A stretch of 64,000 nt of DNA, from NCBI RefSeq assembly GCF_001447385.1, contig NZ_LLWQ01000008.1, positions 16,607-80,606 on the forward strand, given 5' to 3'. The position numbers were made by a program, and so were the translations under genes. Positions 1 to 8,624 of this stretch are shown here, one piece after another; positions within the stretch are counted from its first letter, which is position 1; the number at the start of each line of letters is the position of its first letter. Under the pieces are notes generated by a model. It was given only the letters and a program-made list of their open reading frames with translations, was not told the DNA's origin and made no database searches. The DNA comes from Paracoccus sp. MKU1 (GTDB taxonomy: Bacteria; Pseudomonadota; Alphaproteobacteria; Rhodobacterales; Rhodobacteraceae).

Positions 1-270
1 GATGGCGTTCACATTGCCGACCGAGCCGTTCGAGGCCACCGCCGTCGCCACCAGCCCCGGCACGCCGCAGGAACCGCCGTCCTCGCAAGCGCGCGAACCG
101 GGCGGGCTGGAGATGGCATTGGCGATCAGCCCGCCGATCGGGTAATAGGTGCCCGCCGTGCCGCCGGTGCCGATGATGCGAAAGAACGACAGCTCCTGCG
201 CTGCCGCAGCCTGGCCCCAAAAGGCGGCGACGGCGAGGGCCGCGAGCAATGTCCCGAGTTTCATGCGCAT
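1..270 (-). CDS. TAXI-family TRAP transporter solute-binding protein (partial, N-terminus only)
   Basis: This is the first 90 codons of a gene that runs off the left edge. TAXI proteins are periplasmic binding proteins that hand substrates, often organic acids or amino acids, to a TRAP membrane permease. The translation opens with a Sec signal peptide (a hydrophobic LLAALAVAAF core ending in an AxA-type cleavage site near AAAAQE). It then shows the family hallmark IIGTGGTAGTYYPIGGLIAN and a cysteine pair separated by DGGS, as is common in TAXI proteins. Two in-frame ATGs occur (ending at 270 and 264). AGGA lies about 8 nt before the inner one, so 264 is equally possible. The frame is open to base 1. 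No permease gene is visible because it would lie outside the window. The ligand cannot be told from this fragment. Confidence 0.85.
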   Translation of the reverse strand, partial: MRMKLGTLLAALAVAAFWGQAAAAQELSFFRIIGTGGTAGTYYPIGGLIANAISSPPGSRACEDGGSCGVPGLVATAVASNGSVGNVNAI

Positions 271-984
271 GTTCCTGTCTTCCGCATTCGCTGGGCCGAG
301 GTTAGGCAGAGCCGGTGCCGGCGACAACCACTCCCTTGTAGCACTGGCGCCGATCCTCCGGCGGCTTGCGCTGGCGGCGGTGGCGCTCTGGCCGCTGCCG
401 TGGAGCTATCCGCTGACGATCGACACCATGTCGGAAGCGAGAGCAAGCCCCGGGTGAGCGGCCATTGCCAGCGGCCTGCCTTGATCGTCCGCCGCGCCGC
501 CCCTGCAACGAGGGCAACCGCGCTTCCCTCCGGGAACATGAGCATCTGGTCGAGCCGGCCGACGCCTGCGGACGGGACGCCTCGGCCCCGATGATGACCC
601 GCCGCTCATCTGTCGCGCAGCCGTTCAGGTCGATAAAGGTCAGGACGGGCCATATCCCTTTCCTGACATGGCGGCTCGCAAACATCCTAAAGGAAATGGC
701 GCCAAATGGTCTGGCCTATAATATCAGGCGAATGGTTTCCCGGATCGGCATCCGGCGGCTAATGGCAGCAACTCCGGGCTGAACAGGTCCGGCATGGTGA
801 GAGCGAACGGCCATGACGAAACTCCCGCCATCCGAATAAATCATCATAAGCATCTGCTATGAAATGATTTTCCAAATATTCCCGGCGGCTCCCGGCATAT
901 TGCGACATATTATCGACTCGAAGCACGACCGCCTCCGGGCGTCCGGGTCAAGCCGAATAGCCCATCCGCCCCTGCGCCAAGGGC

Positions 985-1012
985 TTGACAGAATCAGGCC
1001 TTGGGATATCGT
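985..1012 (+). promoter_or_regulatory. Candidate sigma-70-type promoter for the eCIS operon
   Basis: A perfect -35 hexamer TTGACA (985-990) is followed after 16 nt by TATCGT (1007-1012). It is the best match in the gap and points at the sheath gene. It would leave a leader of nearly 300 nt before the start codon at 1310, which is long. An unseen promoter nearer the gene is therefore also possible. Confidence 0.35.
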
Positions 1013-1177
1013 AATCGTGATAATGGATGGTGAACGACGCCCTCGGCAATTCTGGGCCTCCACCCGAAAACGACAGGATAAAATGCTTTGGCCGCTCCGG
1101 GAAACCGGATGATGAGGTCGATCATGCTTCCGGGCAAGCGCCGACCGGAAGGATCGCTTTTCAGGCGCCCGGCCCTT

Positions 1178-1224
1178 TGGGTCGGAAAGCAAGATCGGAC
1201 AATCGAATTTCTCTGGGTCGGAAA
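1178..1224 (+). repeat. 11-bp direct repeat TGGGTCGGAAA upstream of the sheath gene
   Basis: Identical copies of TGGGTCGGAAA lie at 1178-1188 and 1214-1224, 36 nt apart, and end about 85 nt before the first eCIS gene. They could be binding sites for a regulator or an RNA-level element in the leader. With only two copies, chance in GC-rich DNA is not excluded. Confidence 0.4.
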
Positions 1225-1309
1225 CGGCGCGGACAGGTGGAGAGACAGTCTCCGCTTCTGATTATCCTGTCCCCGGACCGCTGCCGACAAGCAGCGAGGA
1301 TCATGCATC

Positions 1310-3217
1310 ATGACTACGCCTCTCACGCCGGGGGTCTATGTTCGCGAGGCGCCCGGCGGGGCGCGTGCGATCGAGGCCGCACCGACCGCCGTCACCATCC
1401 TTGTCGGCGAAACCGAACGCGGCCCGACCGTTCCGACGCCGGTTTCATCGGAAATCCAGTTCCAGCGCATCTTCGGCGGCTATTTCCGCAACGAAGGCGA
1501 CGCCGGGACGGCACGGCTGTTGCTGCCCTATGCGATCAAGGGCTTTTTCGAGAACGGCGGCCCGCGCGCCTATGTCCTGCGCCTTGCCGCCGGGGTGGGC
1601 AATGCCCCCGCGACCGTGGCCAGCCTGCCCGTCGATGCCGAACGCTCGATCACCGTCAGCGACGCGGGCGGGGCGACGGCGCGGATCATGCAGGCGCGCG
1701 CACCCGCCGCGGACGAGCAGATCCAGGTCGTCATCGCCAATGCGACCGACGGGGATGCGGCGCATTTCAACCTGACGGTCCGCGTCTCGACCAACAACGG
1801 CACGAGCTTCGCGAACCGCGCCGCCAACGCGACGCTGACCAACCTGACGACCGCCGACGGCGATCCCGACAATGTCATCACACGGCTGGCCGCCGACCCC
1901 GACATCCGCTGGTCCGGCCCGGCGATCCGGCCGGTCAACATGCCCGCCGGCCCCGCCGGCATCCTGCTGGGCGCGGGCGGCACGACGGCCGGCTCGAACC
2001 TGCGCGCCCGGGGCGCCGGGGCCTGGGGCAACGCATTGCGCGTGGCCATCGCCGACAGCACCGATGCCGACCCCGCGCGCTTCAACCTCGTCGTCTTCTA
2101 CCGCCCCGTCGGAGAGGCAAACTTCACCGAGGTCGAACGGTTCGAGGGGCTGTCCCCCGATCCGGCGGATGAAAAATACATGCTGGACCAGCTTGCCCGC
2201 TCGGCCTATCTGGCCTGGGCCAATATCGAGCCCCCCATCGCCTTCCGACCGCGCAACCAGGGGGCGCTGACCGGCGCCACGCCGGGCACGGCGCTGACCG
2301 GGGGCACCGGCGGCAATGCCACCTTCCCCACCGCAAGCTATGCCGCGGCGCTCTCGGCGCTGGACGGGATCGACGACGCGGCGCTGATCGTCTGCGCCTC
2401 GGACGGGCTGCTGAGCGCGACGACCAATGCGCAGCATGCCGGTTTCGTCAACGCCGTGCTGGCCTATGTCGAGGCACGCCCGCAGCGCGACCTGTTCCTT
2501 GTCGCGGATGCCCCGCGCTCGACCACGGCCGAGGATCCCGTCGGCAATGCGGTGGACCAGGCGCGCAACGGCATCACCGGCTCGGATTTCCGGGCGCTTT
2601 ACTGGCCGCGCATCGTGGTTCCCGACCCTGCGGGCCTGGGCCGCGATCCGGTGCGCGCGATCCCCGCGGCCGGCCATATCGCGGGGCTGTACGGGCGCAC
2701 CGACGGCCGGCGCGGCGTCTGGAAGGTGGCGGCGGGGCTGGAGGCGGCGCTGGCGGGCACAGTGGGGCTGGATTTCCAGGTGCTGGACCGCGACCAGGAC
2801 CGCATGAACCCGCATGGCCTGAACGCGCTGCGCACGGTGCCGGGCGCGGGCCGCGTGGTCTGGGGCGCGCGCACCGGCCGGCCGACGACCGAATGGCGCT
2901 ATATCAACGTCCGGCGCACCGCGATGTTCCTGCGCAGGTCGATCTTCAACGGCATCCAATGGGCCGTGTTCGAGGGCAATGACGAACGCCTCTGGGCCGC
3001 GCTGCGGGCCACCATCGGCGCCTTCATGGAGGCCCAGTTCCGCAACGGCGCCTTTGCCGGGGCCACCAGCCGCGAGGCCTATTTCGTCAAATGCGACAGC
3101 GACACGACCACGCCGGACGACCAGGCGGCGGGGGTGGTCAATGTCCAGGTCGGCTTCGCGCCGCTGCGCCCGGCCGAATTCGTCATCGTAACACTCAGCC
3201 AGATGACCCGCCGCTAG
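1310..3217 (+). CDS. Contractile tail sheath protein of an eCIS
   Basis: This protein polymerises into the contractile outer sheath that drives the inner tube into a target. The 635-aa product has the classic sheath N-terminus (TPGVYVREAPGG, then IVGE-like LVGETERGP). The C-terminal domain (about residues 500-635) carries SIFNGIQWAVFEGNDERLW and ends in LRPAEFVIVTLSQM, the strand that links subunits. Between them sits an extra region with two similar modules (about residues 140-160 and 245-265, both ending in a DxxxFNL pattern), so it is larger than a minimal sheath. The start is fixed by GAGGA at 1296-1300, 9 nt upstream. It is the only sheath gene here, unlike Afp with its three sheath paralogues. 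It opens the one-strand locus and is followed 28 nt later by the tube gene. Confidence 0.95.
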   Translation: MTTPLTPGVYVREAPGGARAIEAAPTAVTILVGETERGPTVPTPVSSEIQFQRIFGGYFRNEGDAGTARLLLPYAIKGFFENGGPRAYVLRLAAGVGNAPATVASLPVDAERSITVSDAGGATARIMQARAPAADEQIQVVIANATDGDAAHFNLTVRVSTNNGTSFANRAANATLTNLTTADGDPDNVITRLAADPDIRWSGPAIRPVNMPAGPAGILLGAGGTTAGSNLRARGAGAWGNALRVAIADSTDADPARFNLVVFYRPVGEANFTEVERFEGLSPDPADEKYMLDQLARSAYLAWANIEPPIAFRPRNQGALTGATPGTALTGGTGGNATFPTASYAAALSALDGIDDAALIVCASDGLLSATTNAQHAGFVNAVLAYVEARPQRDLFLVADAPRSTTAEDPVGNAVDQARNGITGSDFRALYWPRIVVPDPAGLGRDPVRAIPAAGHIAGLYGRTDGRRGVWKVAAGLEAALAGTVGLDFQVLDRDQDRMNPHGLNALRTVPGAGRVVWGARTGRPTTEWRYINVRRTAMFLRRSIFNGIQWAVFEGNDERLWAALRATIGAFMEAQFRNGAFAGATSREAYFVKCDSDTTTPDDQAAGVVNVQVGFAPLRPAEFVIVTLSQMTRR

Positions 3218-3245
3218 GCGCGGGCTGATCGAAAGGAGGCAGCCC

Positions 3246-3746
3246 ATGCCGATGTTCAACGTGAACGCCCATCGCATCGACCCCTACAAGAACTTTCGCT
3301 TTCGCGTGACATGGGACGGGCGGGTCGTCGCCGCGCTGTCCAAGATGTCGGCGGTCAAGAAGACGACCGAGGCAATCGAATGGCGCGTCGCCGCCGATGC
3401 CGGGATCGTGCGCAAGATGCCCGGACGCACCAAGTTCGAGCCGGTGACCTTCGAGGCCGGCCTGACCCATGACCGGCAGTTCCTGGAATGGGCCAACCAG
3501 GTCAACAACCCGCAGGGCGAAGCGGCCAACAGCCTGGTCAACTATCGCAAATCCGTCCGGGTCGAGGTGCTGAACATGCAGGGCGTCCCGGTCATGGCCT
3601 TCAACCTGATCCGCGCCTGGGCCAGCGAATTCCAGGCCCTGCCAGAGATGGACGCCAATGCCAACGCCGTCGCGATCCAGACGCTGAAGGTCGAATACGA
3701 GAACTTCGTGCTCGACGAGGCCGTGACCGAGCCTGCCGAAACCTGA
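3246..3746 (+). CDS. Inner tube protein (T4 gp19-like) of the eCIS
   Basis: This 166-aa protein forms the hexameric rings of the inner tube that is propelled out on sheath contraction. The sequence follows the gp19/Hcp-like tail tube family: an N-terminal DPYKNFRFRVTWDGR strand, a central PGRTKFEPVTFEAGLTHD segment, and a C-terminal AIQTLKVEYENFVL strand, typical of family members of about 145-165 aa. An unusually complete ribosome site (AAAGGAGG, 3232-3239, 6 nt before the ATG) fits a high-copy structural protein. Only one tube gene is present, whereas Afp has two (Afp1 and Afp5), so the same protein probably builds the whole tube. It lies directly after the sheath gene, the usual order. Confidence 0.95.
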   Translation: MPMFNVNAHRIDPYKNFRFRVTWDGRVVAALSKMSAVKKTTEAIEWRVAADAGIVRKMPGRTKFEPVTFEAGLTHDRQFLEWANQVNNPQGEAANSLVNYRKSVRVEVLNMQGVPVMAFNLIRAWASEFQALPEMDANANAVAIQTLKVEYENFVLDEAVTEPAET

Positions 3747-3795
3747 CCGGCCGCCGGACCGCCGGAAGACCGGGCCGCCGGGAAAGGAGCAAGCC

Positions 3796-4512
3796 GTGCG
3801 CGCTTTGACGGGACAGGATGAAATCGCCTTTCACGCCCCCGTGGGCGGACCCCACGGGCGGCTGGCCGCGCTGGCCGCCTCGGTCGAGGGCCGCGGGATC
3901 GAGGCGCTGTCGGACCTGACCCTGCCCGAATGGGAAGAGGTGCTGCTGGCCTTGCGCCGCGCCCTGATCGGGCCGCGCATCGAATCCGAAACCGATTGCG
4001 GCGATTGCGGCGCCGGCAATGCGCTCGCCTTTTCCACGGACGACCTGCCGCGCGAGCCCGCGGCGCCGCTGCCGCTGGACGGCGTGCCGCTCCGAGCCCT
4101 GCGGCTTGGCGATCTCATCGCGCTGGAAAGGCGGGGGCTGCACGGAGAGGCGGCGCTGGCCGCACTGCTTGCAACGGCGGCGGGGATGGAGCCCGCGCAG
4201 GCCGAGGCGCGGCTGGCCGATCCCGACCGCGAAACCGTCATCGCCGCGCTGGAAAGCGCGGTGGCCGGGCTGGGGCTGGAGATCGGCACCGCCTGCACGG
4301 ATTGCGGCGCGGCGCTGGTCCTGCCCTTGGATGTGGCGGCGTTCCTCGACACCGAACTGCGCACCCGCGCGGTGACCCTGCTGGACGAGATCCACCTGAT
4401 CGCGATGAGCTATCACTGGTCCGAGACCGAGATCCTCGCCCTGCCGGTTCCGCGCCGACAGGACTATCTGCGCCGCATCCTTGCCGCGCGGGCGCTGACG
4501 GAGGAGCTGTGA
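3796..4512 (+). CDS. T4 baseplate-hub-assembly-chaperone-like protein with two CxxCG motifs
   Basis: This is a 238-aa protein that I place with the T4-type hub assembly proteins often found after the tube gene in eCIS loci. The assignment rests on layout and the C-terminal block (LLDEIHLIAMSYHWSETEIL, then LPVPRRQDYLRRI), which I recall from that group. Two short cysteine motifs, CGDCG near residue 62 and CTDCG near residue 170, sit at equivalent places in two halves of the protein and look like a split zinc-ribbon or paired metal knuckles. The start is GTG, chosen because AAGGAG (3784-3789) lies 6 nt upstream. Its stop overlaps the next ATG (TGATG). A role in folding or recruiting hub parts is inferred, not shown. 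Confidence 0.7.
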   Translation: MRALTGQDEIAFHAPVGGPHGRLAALAASVEGRGIEALSDLTLPEWEEVLLALRRALIGPRIESETDCGDCGAGNALAFSTDDLPREPAAPLPLDGVPLRALRLGDLIALERRGLHGEAALAALLATAAGMEPAQAEARLADPDRETVIAALESAVAGLGLEIGTACTDCGAALVLPLDVAAFLDTELRTRAVTLLDEIHLIAMSYHWSETEILALPVPRRQDYLRRILAARALTEEL

Positions 4513-5567
4513 TGCGTGCGCCCCGGCTGACATCGCTGGTCGGTCCCGTCGCCGGAACGGGCGATCCCAAGCCCCGGCTGCGCCCCGCAGCCGGCCCGCA
4601 ACTGACGCCCGCGCCTGCGCCGGCGATCCCCGCAGTCGAACAGACCGCGCCCTTGCCCCCCGCGCCGGCACCTTCGGCGCCCTCGACACCGCGCGCACGC
4701 GACCCCGCGCCGCCGGCACCGGCGCCCCGACCAGCGCAGCAATCCCAACCCACCGCGCCGCGCCGCGTGCCGGACAAGGAAACCGCGCCGCCGCCGCCGC
4801 CCGGCCCCGAACCGAAACCGGAAAGGGCCGGGATATCGGCAAGCCCACCTTCGGTCACGCCCCGACCCGGGCCGGCGCAGAGACCGCGAAAACCCGTAGC
4901 AAAGCCGGCCGCCGGGCCACCAAAGGCCATGCCACCCGAGCAGCCGGCTTCGCCCGCGCAGCGGCCCCGGCCCGGCGTGCCGCCGGCCCCGATCACCTCG
5001 CGGGTGGTCCTGACCGGCTTCCGCATCCCTGCCCCGGCAAGACCGCAGCATCCGCAACCCGCAACCCCGCCCCGGGTGAAGGCGCCGGGGCTGCCCGCCG
5101 ATCCCGAGCGCCTCTCCGCAACCGCTGAACGGCTGGGGCTGCGCACGCCCGGGCCGCCGGAACCGGCGCGGCCATCGCCTCCGGTCTTGGTGCAGAAACC
5201 GCCCCCTCGGCCTGCGGTGCCGAAACCGGAGCCGCCCTCCGGCGCCACACCCCGGGCCGCCCCGGCTACGGCAGCCAGGCCAGTGGACCCAACGGCCCAG
5301 CGGCCAAAGCCCATACCCGCCGCGCCCGCCGTCACACCCCGGACGCCACGTGCCGCTCCCATCCTGCGCCCCGCCCGGCAGCCCGAGGCGCCGCTACCCG
5401 CCGCGCCGCCCAAGGCGGCCCCGCAGGTCCGCATCCGCATCGGCGCCCTGACCATCGTCACGCGCAACCCCCACGAACGGCCCGGCGCGCCCCGCAAGAC
5501 GCTGCTCGCCAAGGCGACCCGGCGTGCGCCGCGCGGCCATTCCATCCCCCGCCCGGACGGAGGCTGA
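4512..5567 (+). CDS. Proline-rich protein of the eCIS locus with a conserved-looking IRIG tail
   Basis: I do not recognise an enzyme or fold for most of this 351-aa protein. Residues from about 20 to 310 are dominated by Pro, Ala, Arg and Lys and are almost certainly disordered. Only the last ~45 residues look folded, built around VRIRIGALTIVTRNP, a short strand pair resembling C-terminal motifs of small proteins in other eCIS operons. The start overlaps the previous stop (TGATG) and the next gene begins 1 nt after its stop, so it is translationally coupled to structural genes. A linker or adaptor whose tail docks on the baseplate or cap is a reasonable guess. The base composition is extreme, and opposite-strand frames here are shadows. 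Confidence 0.65.
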   Translation: MRAPRLTSLVGPVAGTGDPKPRLRPAAGPQLTPAPAPAIPAVEQTAPLPPAPAPSAPSTPRARDPAPPAPAPRPAQQSQPTAPRRVPDKETAPPPPPGPEPKPERAGISASPPSVTPRPGPAQRPRKPVAKPAAGPPKAMPPEQPASPAQRPRPGVPPAPITSRVVLTGFRIPAPARPQHPQPATPPRVKAPGLPADPERLSATAERLGLRTPGPPEPARPSPPVLVQKPPPRPAVPKPEPPSGATPRAAPATAARPVDPTAQRPKPIPAAPAVTPRTPRAAPILRPARQPEAPLPAAPPKAAPQVRIRIGALTIVTRNPHERPGAPRKTLLAKATRRAPRGHSIPRPDGG

Positions 5568-5568
5568 G

Positions 5569-6726
5569 ATGGCGCGCTTCGTCAACCTTCACGATGCCGG
5601 CCGCGCCCTTGCCGCCCATCTGAAGGCGGGGATCGCGCCGCTGCTGGACGATATCGCCGCCGGCCCGCCGATCGAGAACGCCACCGCGCAGGGCGAGGCG
5701 ATCCGGGTATCGCTGCTTTGGGTGACGCCGCAGCCCACGCATCGCAACGACGAATGGTTCATCGGCGACGATGGCCAGCGCCACCCGCCGCCGCTGTCGC
5801 TGTCGGCGTTTTTCGTCATCACCGCCTATGGCACCTCGCCCGCGGGCGAGCCGGTGCAGGCGATCAACCGGCTTGGGCAGGCGCTGCAAGCCATCGAAAC
5901 CGATCCCGTCATCGAGCTGCCGATCCCCGCCTCGGCCGAGATCGACCCGGTGCAGGGCGAGGGGCGGATGACGGCGACGCTGGTCCCGGTCGCGGCGGAC
6001 CTGATGGAAAAGATCTTCACCCCCCTGCAAATGCGCCACCGGCCCTGGGCCCTGGTCGAGCTGGGGCCGGTGCAGCTGGAACGGCTGAACCTGCCGCTGC
6101 CCACACCCGATATCGTGGCGCCCGGTGGCGTGCGGCTGGGCGGACCGCGGCCGATCACCCGGCCCGCGATCATCGGCGCCCTGCCCAACCCGCTTGGCGC
6201 GGGCCGCCGCCTGCGCATCGAAACGGCCGAGGCGGCGAATGCGACCGAATTGCGCCTCGGCCCCGACAGTTTCATGCTTGCCGACCCGCCGCTCGGCCCC
6301 GGCCAGATCGCCCGGCCCGACGCCCTGGGGCGCATCTTCGTCACCTGTCCGCCGGGGGCGGACCCGGGGGCGCTGGACCTGGTGCTGATCGCGCCCGAGG
6401 GCGGCTCGGAACGGCATTCCCTGTCCGTCACCGCCGGCCAGCCGGCGCTCGACGCCCCCATGGCGCCCCTGGCGCCGGGCGCTGACCTGGTGCTGACCGG
6501 CAGCGACCTTGCCGGGGCCGCGCAGGTCTTCCTGTGGCCCGCGCGCGGCATCCTGTCGCCGCTCGAGGTGATCGAGCTTGCCCCGGCATCCGCGACCCCC
6601 GCGCAGGTGGTGGTGGCCCGCGCCGCACTGAATGCGGCGGGGCTGCGCGCCATTCCCATGCTGGCGGCGCTGCGCATGGGTCCGAACCGCTTCACCCCCG
6701 CCGTGCCGGTCGAGGTGGCGCCATGA
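5569..6726 (+). CDS. DUF4255 / Pvc16-type tube terminator (cap) protein
   Basis: Pvc16/Afp16 proteins cap the distal end of the tube and sheath and are needed for correct length. The first ~200 residues match that family: an alpha-beta start (ALAAHLKAGIAPLLDDI), an IRVSLLWVTPQPTHRND strand, and SLSAFFVITAYGT, which is typical of the Pvc16 N-terminal domain. The protein is 385 aa, longer than the ~200-300 aa norm. Its C-terminal part (about 220-385) looks like one or two Ig/IPT-like beta domains (for example LAPGADLVLTGSDLAGAAQV). GGAGG at 5559-5563 supports the start. It overlaps the ATPase gene by 4 nt, the usual Afp16-Afp15 pairing but in reverse order. Confidence 0.85.
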   Translation: MARFVNLHDAGRALAAHLKAGIAPLLDDIAAGPPIENATAQGEAIRVSLLWVTPQPTHRNDEWFIGDDGQRHPPPLSLSAFFVITAYGTSPAGEPVQAINRLGQALQAIETDPVIELPIPASAEIDPVQGEGRMTATLVPVAADLMEKIFTPLQMRHRPWALVELGPVQLERLNLPLPTPDIVAPGGVRLGGPRPITRPAIIGALPNPLGAGRRLRIETAEAANATELRLGPDSFMLADPPLGPGQIARPDALGRIFVTCPPGADPGALDLVLIAPEGGSERHSLSVTAGQPALDAPMAPLAPGADLVLTGSDLAGAAQVFLWPARGILSPLEVIELAPASATPAQVVVARAALNAAGLRAIPMLAALRMGPNRFTPAVPVEVAP

Positions 6727-8624
6727 CCGCGATGGGGATCGGCGCGGCCGGCGGCAGGCCGGCGGACTGGATGCGCGAGGCGGCGCTGCTGGCCGTCGCC
6801 CATCACTTGCAGGATGCCGAGTCCGGATACGACCCGCGCGAGGGCTGGCCCGACCATGCGGAGGACTGGCGGCCCCTGGCCCTGCGCGCCGCCGAACTGC
6901 CGCTGTCGCCCGCGGCCTGGATCGAGGCGGCCGCCCTCGCGGCGGAACGCTTCCCGGACGCGGCCGCCGCCTTTTCGATCCTGGCCGACAATGCCGGCCT
7001 GCACCTGCCGACGCCGGCGGTCTTTGCCCGGATCGCCGTGGCCGGGCTGGACCTCGACCATGACGCGGCGCTGGCCGCGGCGCTGATGGCGCCCCAGGAC
7101 AATCCCCGGCTGGAACTGGCCGCGCCTCCGGGCGCCTGCCTGCCTTCGGCGCAATGGGGCCTGCGGCTGACGCCCGAGGGGCTGGCCCGCGCCTTCCGCA
7201 GCCAGCCCCGGGTGCAGGGCGATTTCATCCCGGCCACCCACCGCCCGGTCATGCTTCGCCCGGCCCGCGCCGCGGCCCGCATCCTTGCCGCCGACGGAAC
7301 CCTGTGGCTGCGCGGCCCGTCGCGGCGCATGACGCTGCAACTGGTCGCGGACCTGGCCGCGCTCCTGCCGGCGCGAGGCTTCGATCTGGTCGTGCTTCGC
7401 CCCGGCGAAGCGCTGCCCCTGCCCGATGACGACGCGCCGCCGCTGGTCGTCGATCTGTTCGCGCTGGAGGTGCCGCCGCGCATCCCGGCGCGGCAGGGGT
7501 CGGGCGCGCTGGTCCTGCTGGCCCCCGACCGTTTCGACGCCGGACGGCTGCGCGCGGTCGATGCGCCGGCCTTTACCCCGGCCGAGGCGCGCTCGGCATG
7601 GGATGCCGCCGGCATCGACGCGGCCATCGCCGACGCGCTCGCCCCGCGCTTCCAGCTGACGCTGGCCGAGCTTCTCGCCGCGCGGCACGAGGCGGAAATC
7701 CTGAGCAGCCTGGCCGACGATGCGCCGGGCGACCGGCCCGATGCCGCACGCTTCGCCGCCGCGATCCGCGCGGCGGGCGCGCGGCGCATGGGCCCCTTCG
7801 TCACCAATGTCCGGTCCGAGGTGACGCTGGACGACCTTGTCGCCGGCAGGGAGATCCGCAGCCGGCTGGCCGATGCCATCGCCTGGCGCAAGGCGCGGCG
7901 GCGGGTCTGGACCGACATGGGCGTGCCCGTGGATGCGGGGGAATCCCAGGGGCTGGCGCTGCTGTTTTCCGGCCCCCCCGGCGGCGGCAAGACCTTTGCC
8001 GCGCGCTGCCTTGCCAATGCGCTTGGCCTGAACCTCTATCGCACCGACCTGTCGCAGGTCGTCTCAAAATACATCGGCGAGACGGAAAAGAACCTCTCGC
8101 GCATCTTCGACGATGCCGAGGCCGGCCATGGCATCCTGTTCTTCGACGAGGCGGACGCGGTTTTCGGCAAGCGGTCCGAGGTCAAGGACGCCCATGACCG
8201 CTATGCCAATATCGAGGTCGGATTCCTGCTGCAAAGGCTGGAGACCTTTGCCGGCATCGTCGTGCTGGCGACGAACCTGCGCGCCAACCTCGATCCCGCC
8301 TTCACCCGGCGGATGCAGTTCGTCATCGACTTTCCCATGCCGCAAAAGGCCGAGCGGGAACAGCTGTGGCGCCGCAACCTGCCGCTGCCCGGCTGGTGCG
8401 AGGACGGGCTGGACGTCGCCATGCTGGCCGAGCGGTTCCGCTTTGCGGGCGGCAATATCCGCAACGCCGCCGTCGCCGCAGCCCATCTGGCCGCCGCCGA
8501 GAACGCCCCGCTGGCGCCGCGCCACCTGGCCCGCGCCATCGTCCGCGAGCTGGAGAAATCCGGGCTGCCAAGGGGGGCCGACGACCTCGGTCCCCTGGCC
8601 CGCTGGCTGGAGGGGACGGAATGA
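6723..8624 (+). CDS. AAA+ ATPase of the eCIS (Afp15/Pvc15-like)
   Basis: AAA+ ATPases are a core eCIS gene. They are thought to help assemble the particle or load cargo rather than recycle the sheath. This 633-aa protein has an N-terminal helical region without a recognised domain (about 1-390) and one C-terminal AAA+ module. The module contains Walker A GPPGGGKT at residues 417-424, a pore-loop-like SKYIGETEKNLSRIF segment, Walker B ILFFDEAD at 471-478 and a sensor-1 VVLATNLRANLD strand, followed by RRMQFVIDFPMP. All residues needed for ATP hydrolysis appear present. It overlaps both neighbours by 4 nt (ATGA), showing tight coupling to the cap gene. Confidence 0.92.
   Translation: MTAMGIGAAGGRPADWMREAALLAVAHHLQDAESGYDPREGWPDHAEDWRPLALRAAELPLSPAAWIEAAALAAERFPDAAAAFSILADNAGLHLPTPAVFARIAVAGLDLDHDAALAAALMAPQDNPRLELAAPPGACLPSAQWGLRLTPEGLARAFRSQPRVQGDFIPATHRPVMLRPARAAARILAADGTLWLRGPSRRMTLQLVADLAALLPARGFDLVVLRPGEALPLPDDDAPPLVVDLFALEVPPRIPARQGSGALVLLAPDRFDAGRLRAVDAPAFTPAEARSAWDAAGIDAAIADALAPRFQLTLAELLAARHEAEILSSLADDAPGDRPDAARFAAAIRAAGARRMGPFVTNVRSEVTLDDLVAGREIRSRLADAIAWRKARRRVWTDMGVPVDAGESQGLALLFSGPPGGGKTFAARCLANALGLNLYRTDLSQVVSKYIGETEKNLSRIFDDAEAGHGILFFDEADAVFGKRSEVKDAHDRYANIEVGFLLQRLETFAGIVVLATNLRANLDPAFTRRMQFVIDFPMPQKAEREQLWRRNLPLPGWCEDGLDVAMLAERFRFAGGNIRNAAVAAAHLAAAENAPLAPRHLARAIVRELEKSGLPRGADDLGPLARWLEGTE

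Larger units (their letters stand above)
271..1309. other. 1.04-kb gene-free stretch upstream of the eCIS locus
   Basis: I see no open reading frame here with a plausible ribosome site and protein-like composition. The short frames on both strands are arginine-rich shadows. The stretch is visibly AT-richer than its surroundings between about 690 and 1090. It holds a 7-bp inverted repeat (GTCAGGA at 639-645, TCCTGAC at 661-667), a candidate promoter at 985-1012 and an 11-bp direct repeat at 1178-1188 and 1214-1224. It separates the divergent TRAP gene from the injection-system operon and probably contains the control region of the latter. Decayed coding remnants cannot be excluded. Confidence 0.6.

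Noticed and set aside
639-667. 7-bp inverted repeat GTCAGGA / TCCTGAC as a terminator or insertion-sequence end
   Set aside because: It has a 15-nt spacer without a T tract and no transposase or target duplication nearby. It is mentioned only as a possible operator.
302-685. Minus-strand frame with a LTFIDLNG segment, reminiscent of the end of Doc/Fic toxins
   Set aside because: Only eight residues look familiar, the HPFxxGN-type Fic motif is missing and the rest is low-quality Arg-rich sequence. It might be a remnant but cannot be supported.
717-722. Perfect TATAAT as a promoter -10 element
   Set aside because: No acceptable -35 hexamer lies 15-19 nt upstream, so it is likely chance in the AT-richer gap.
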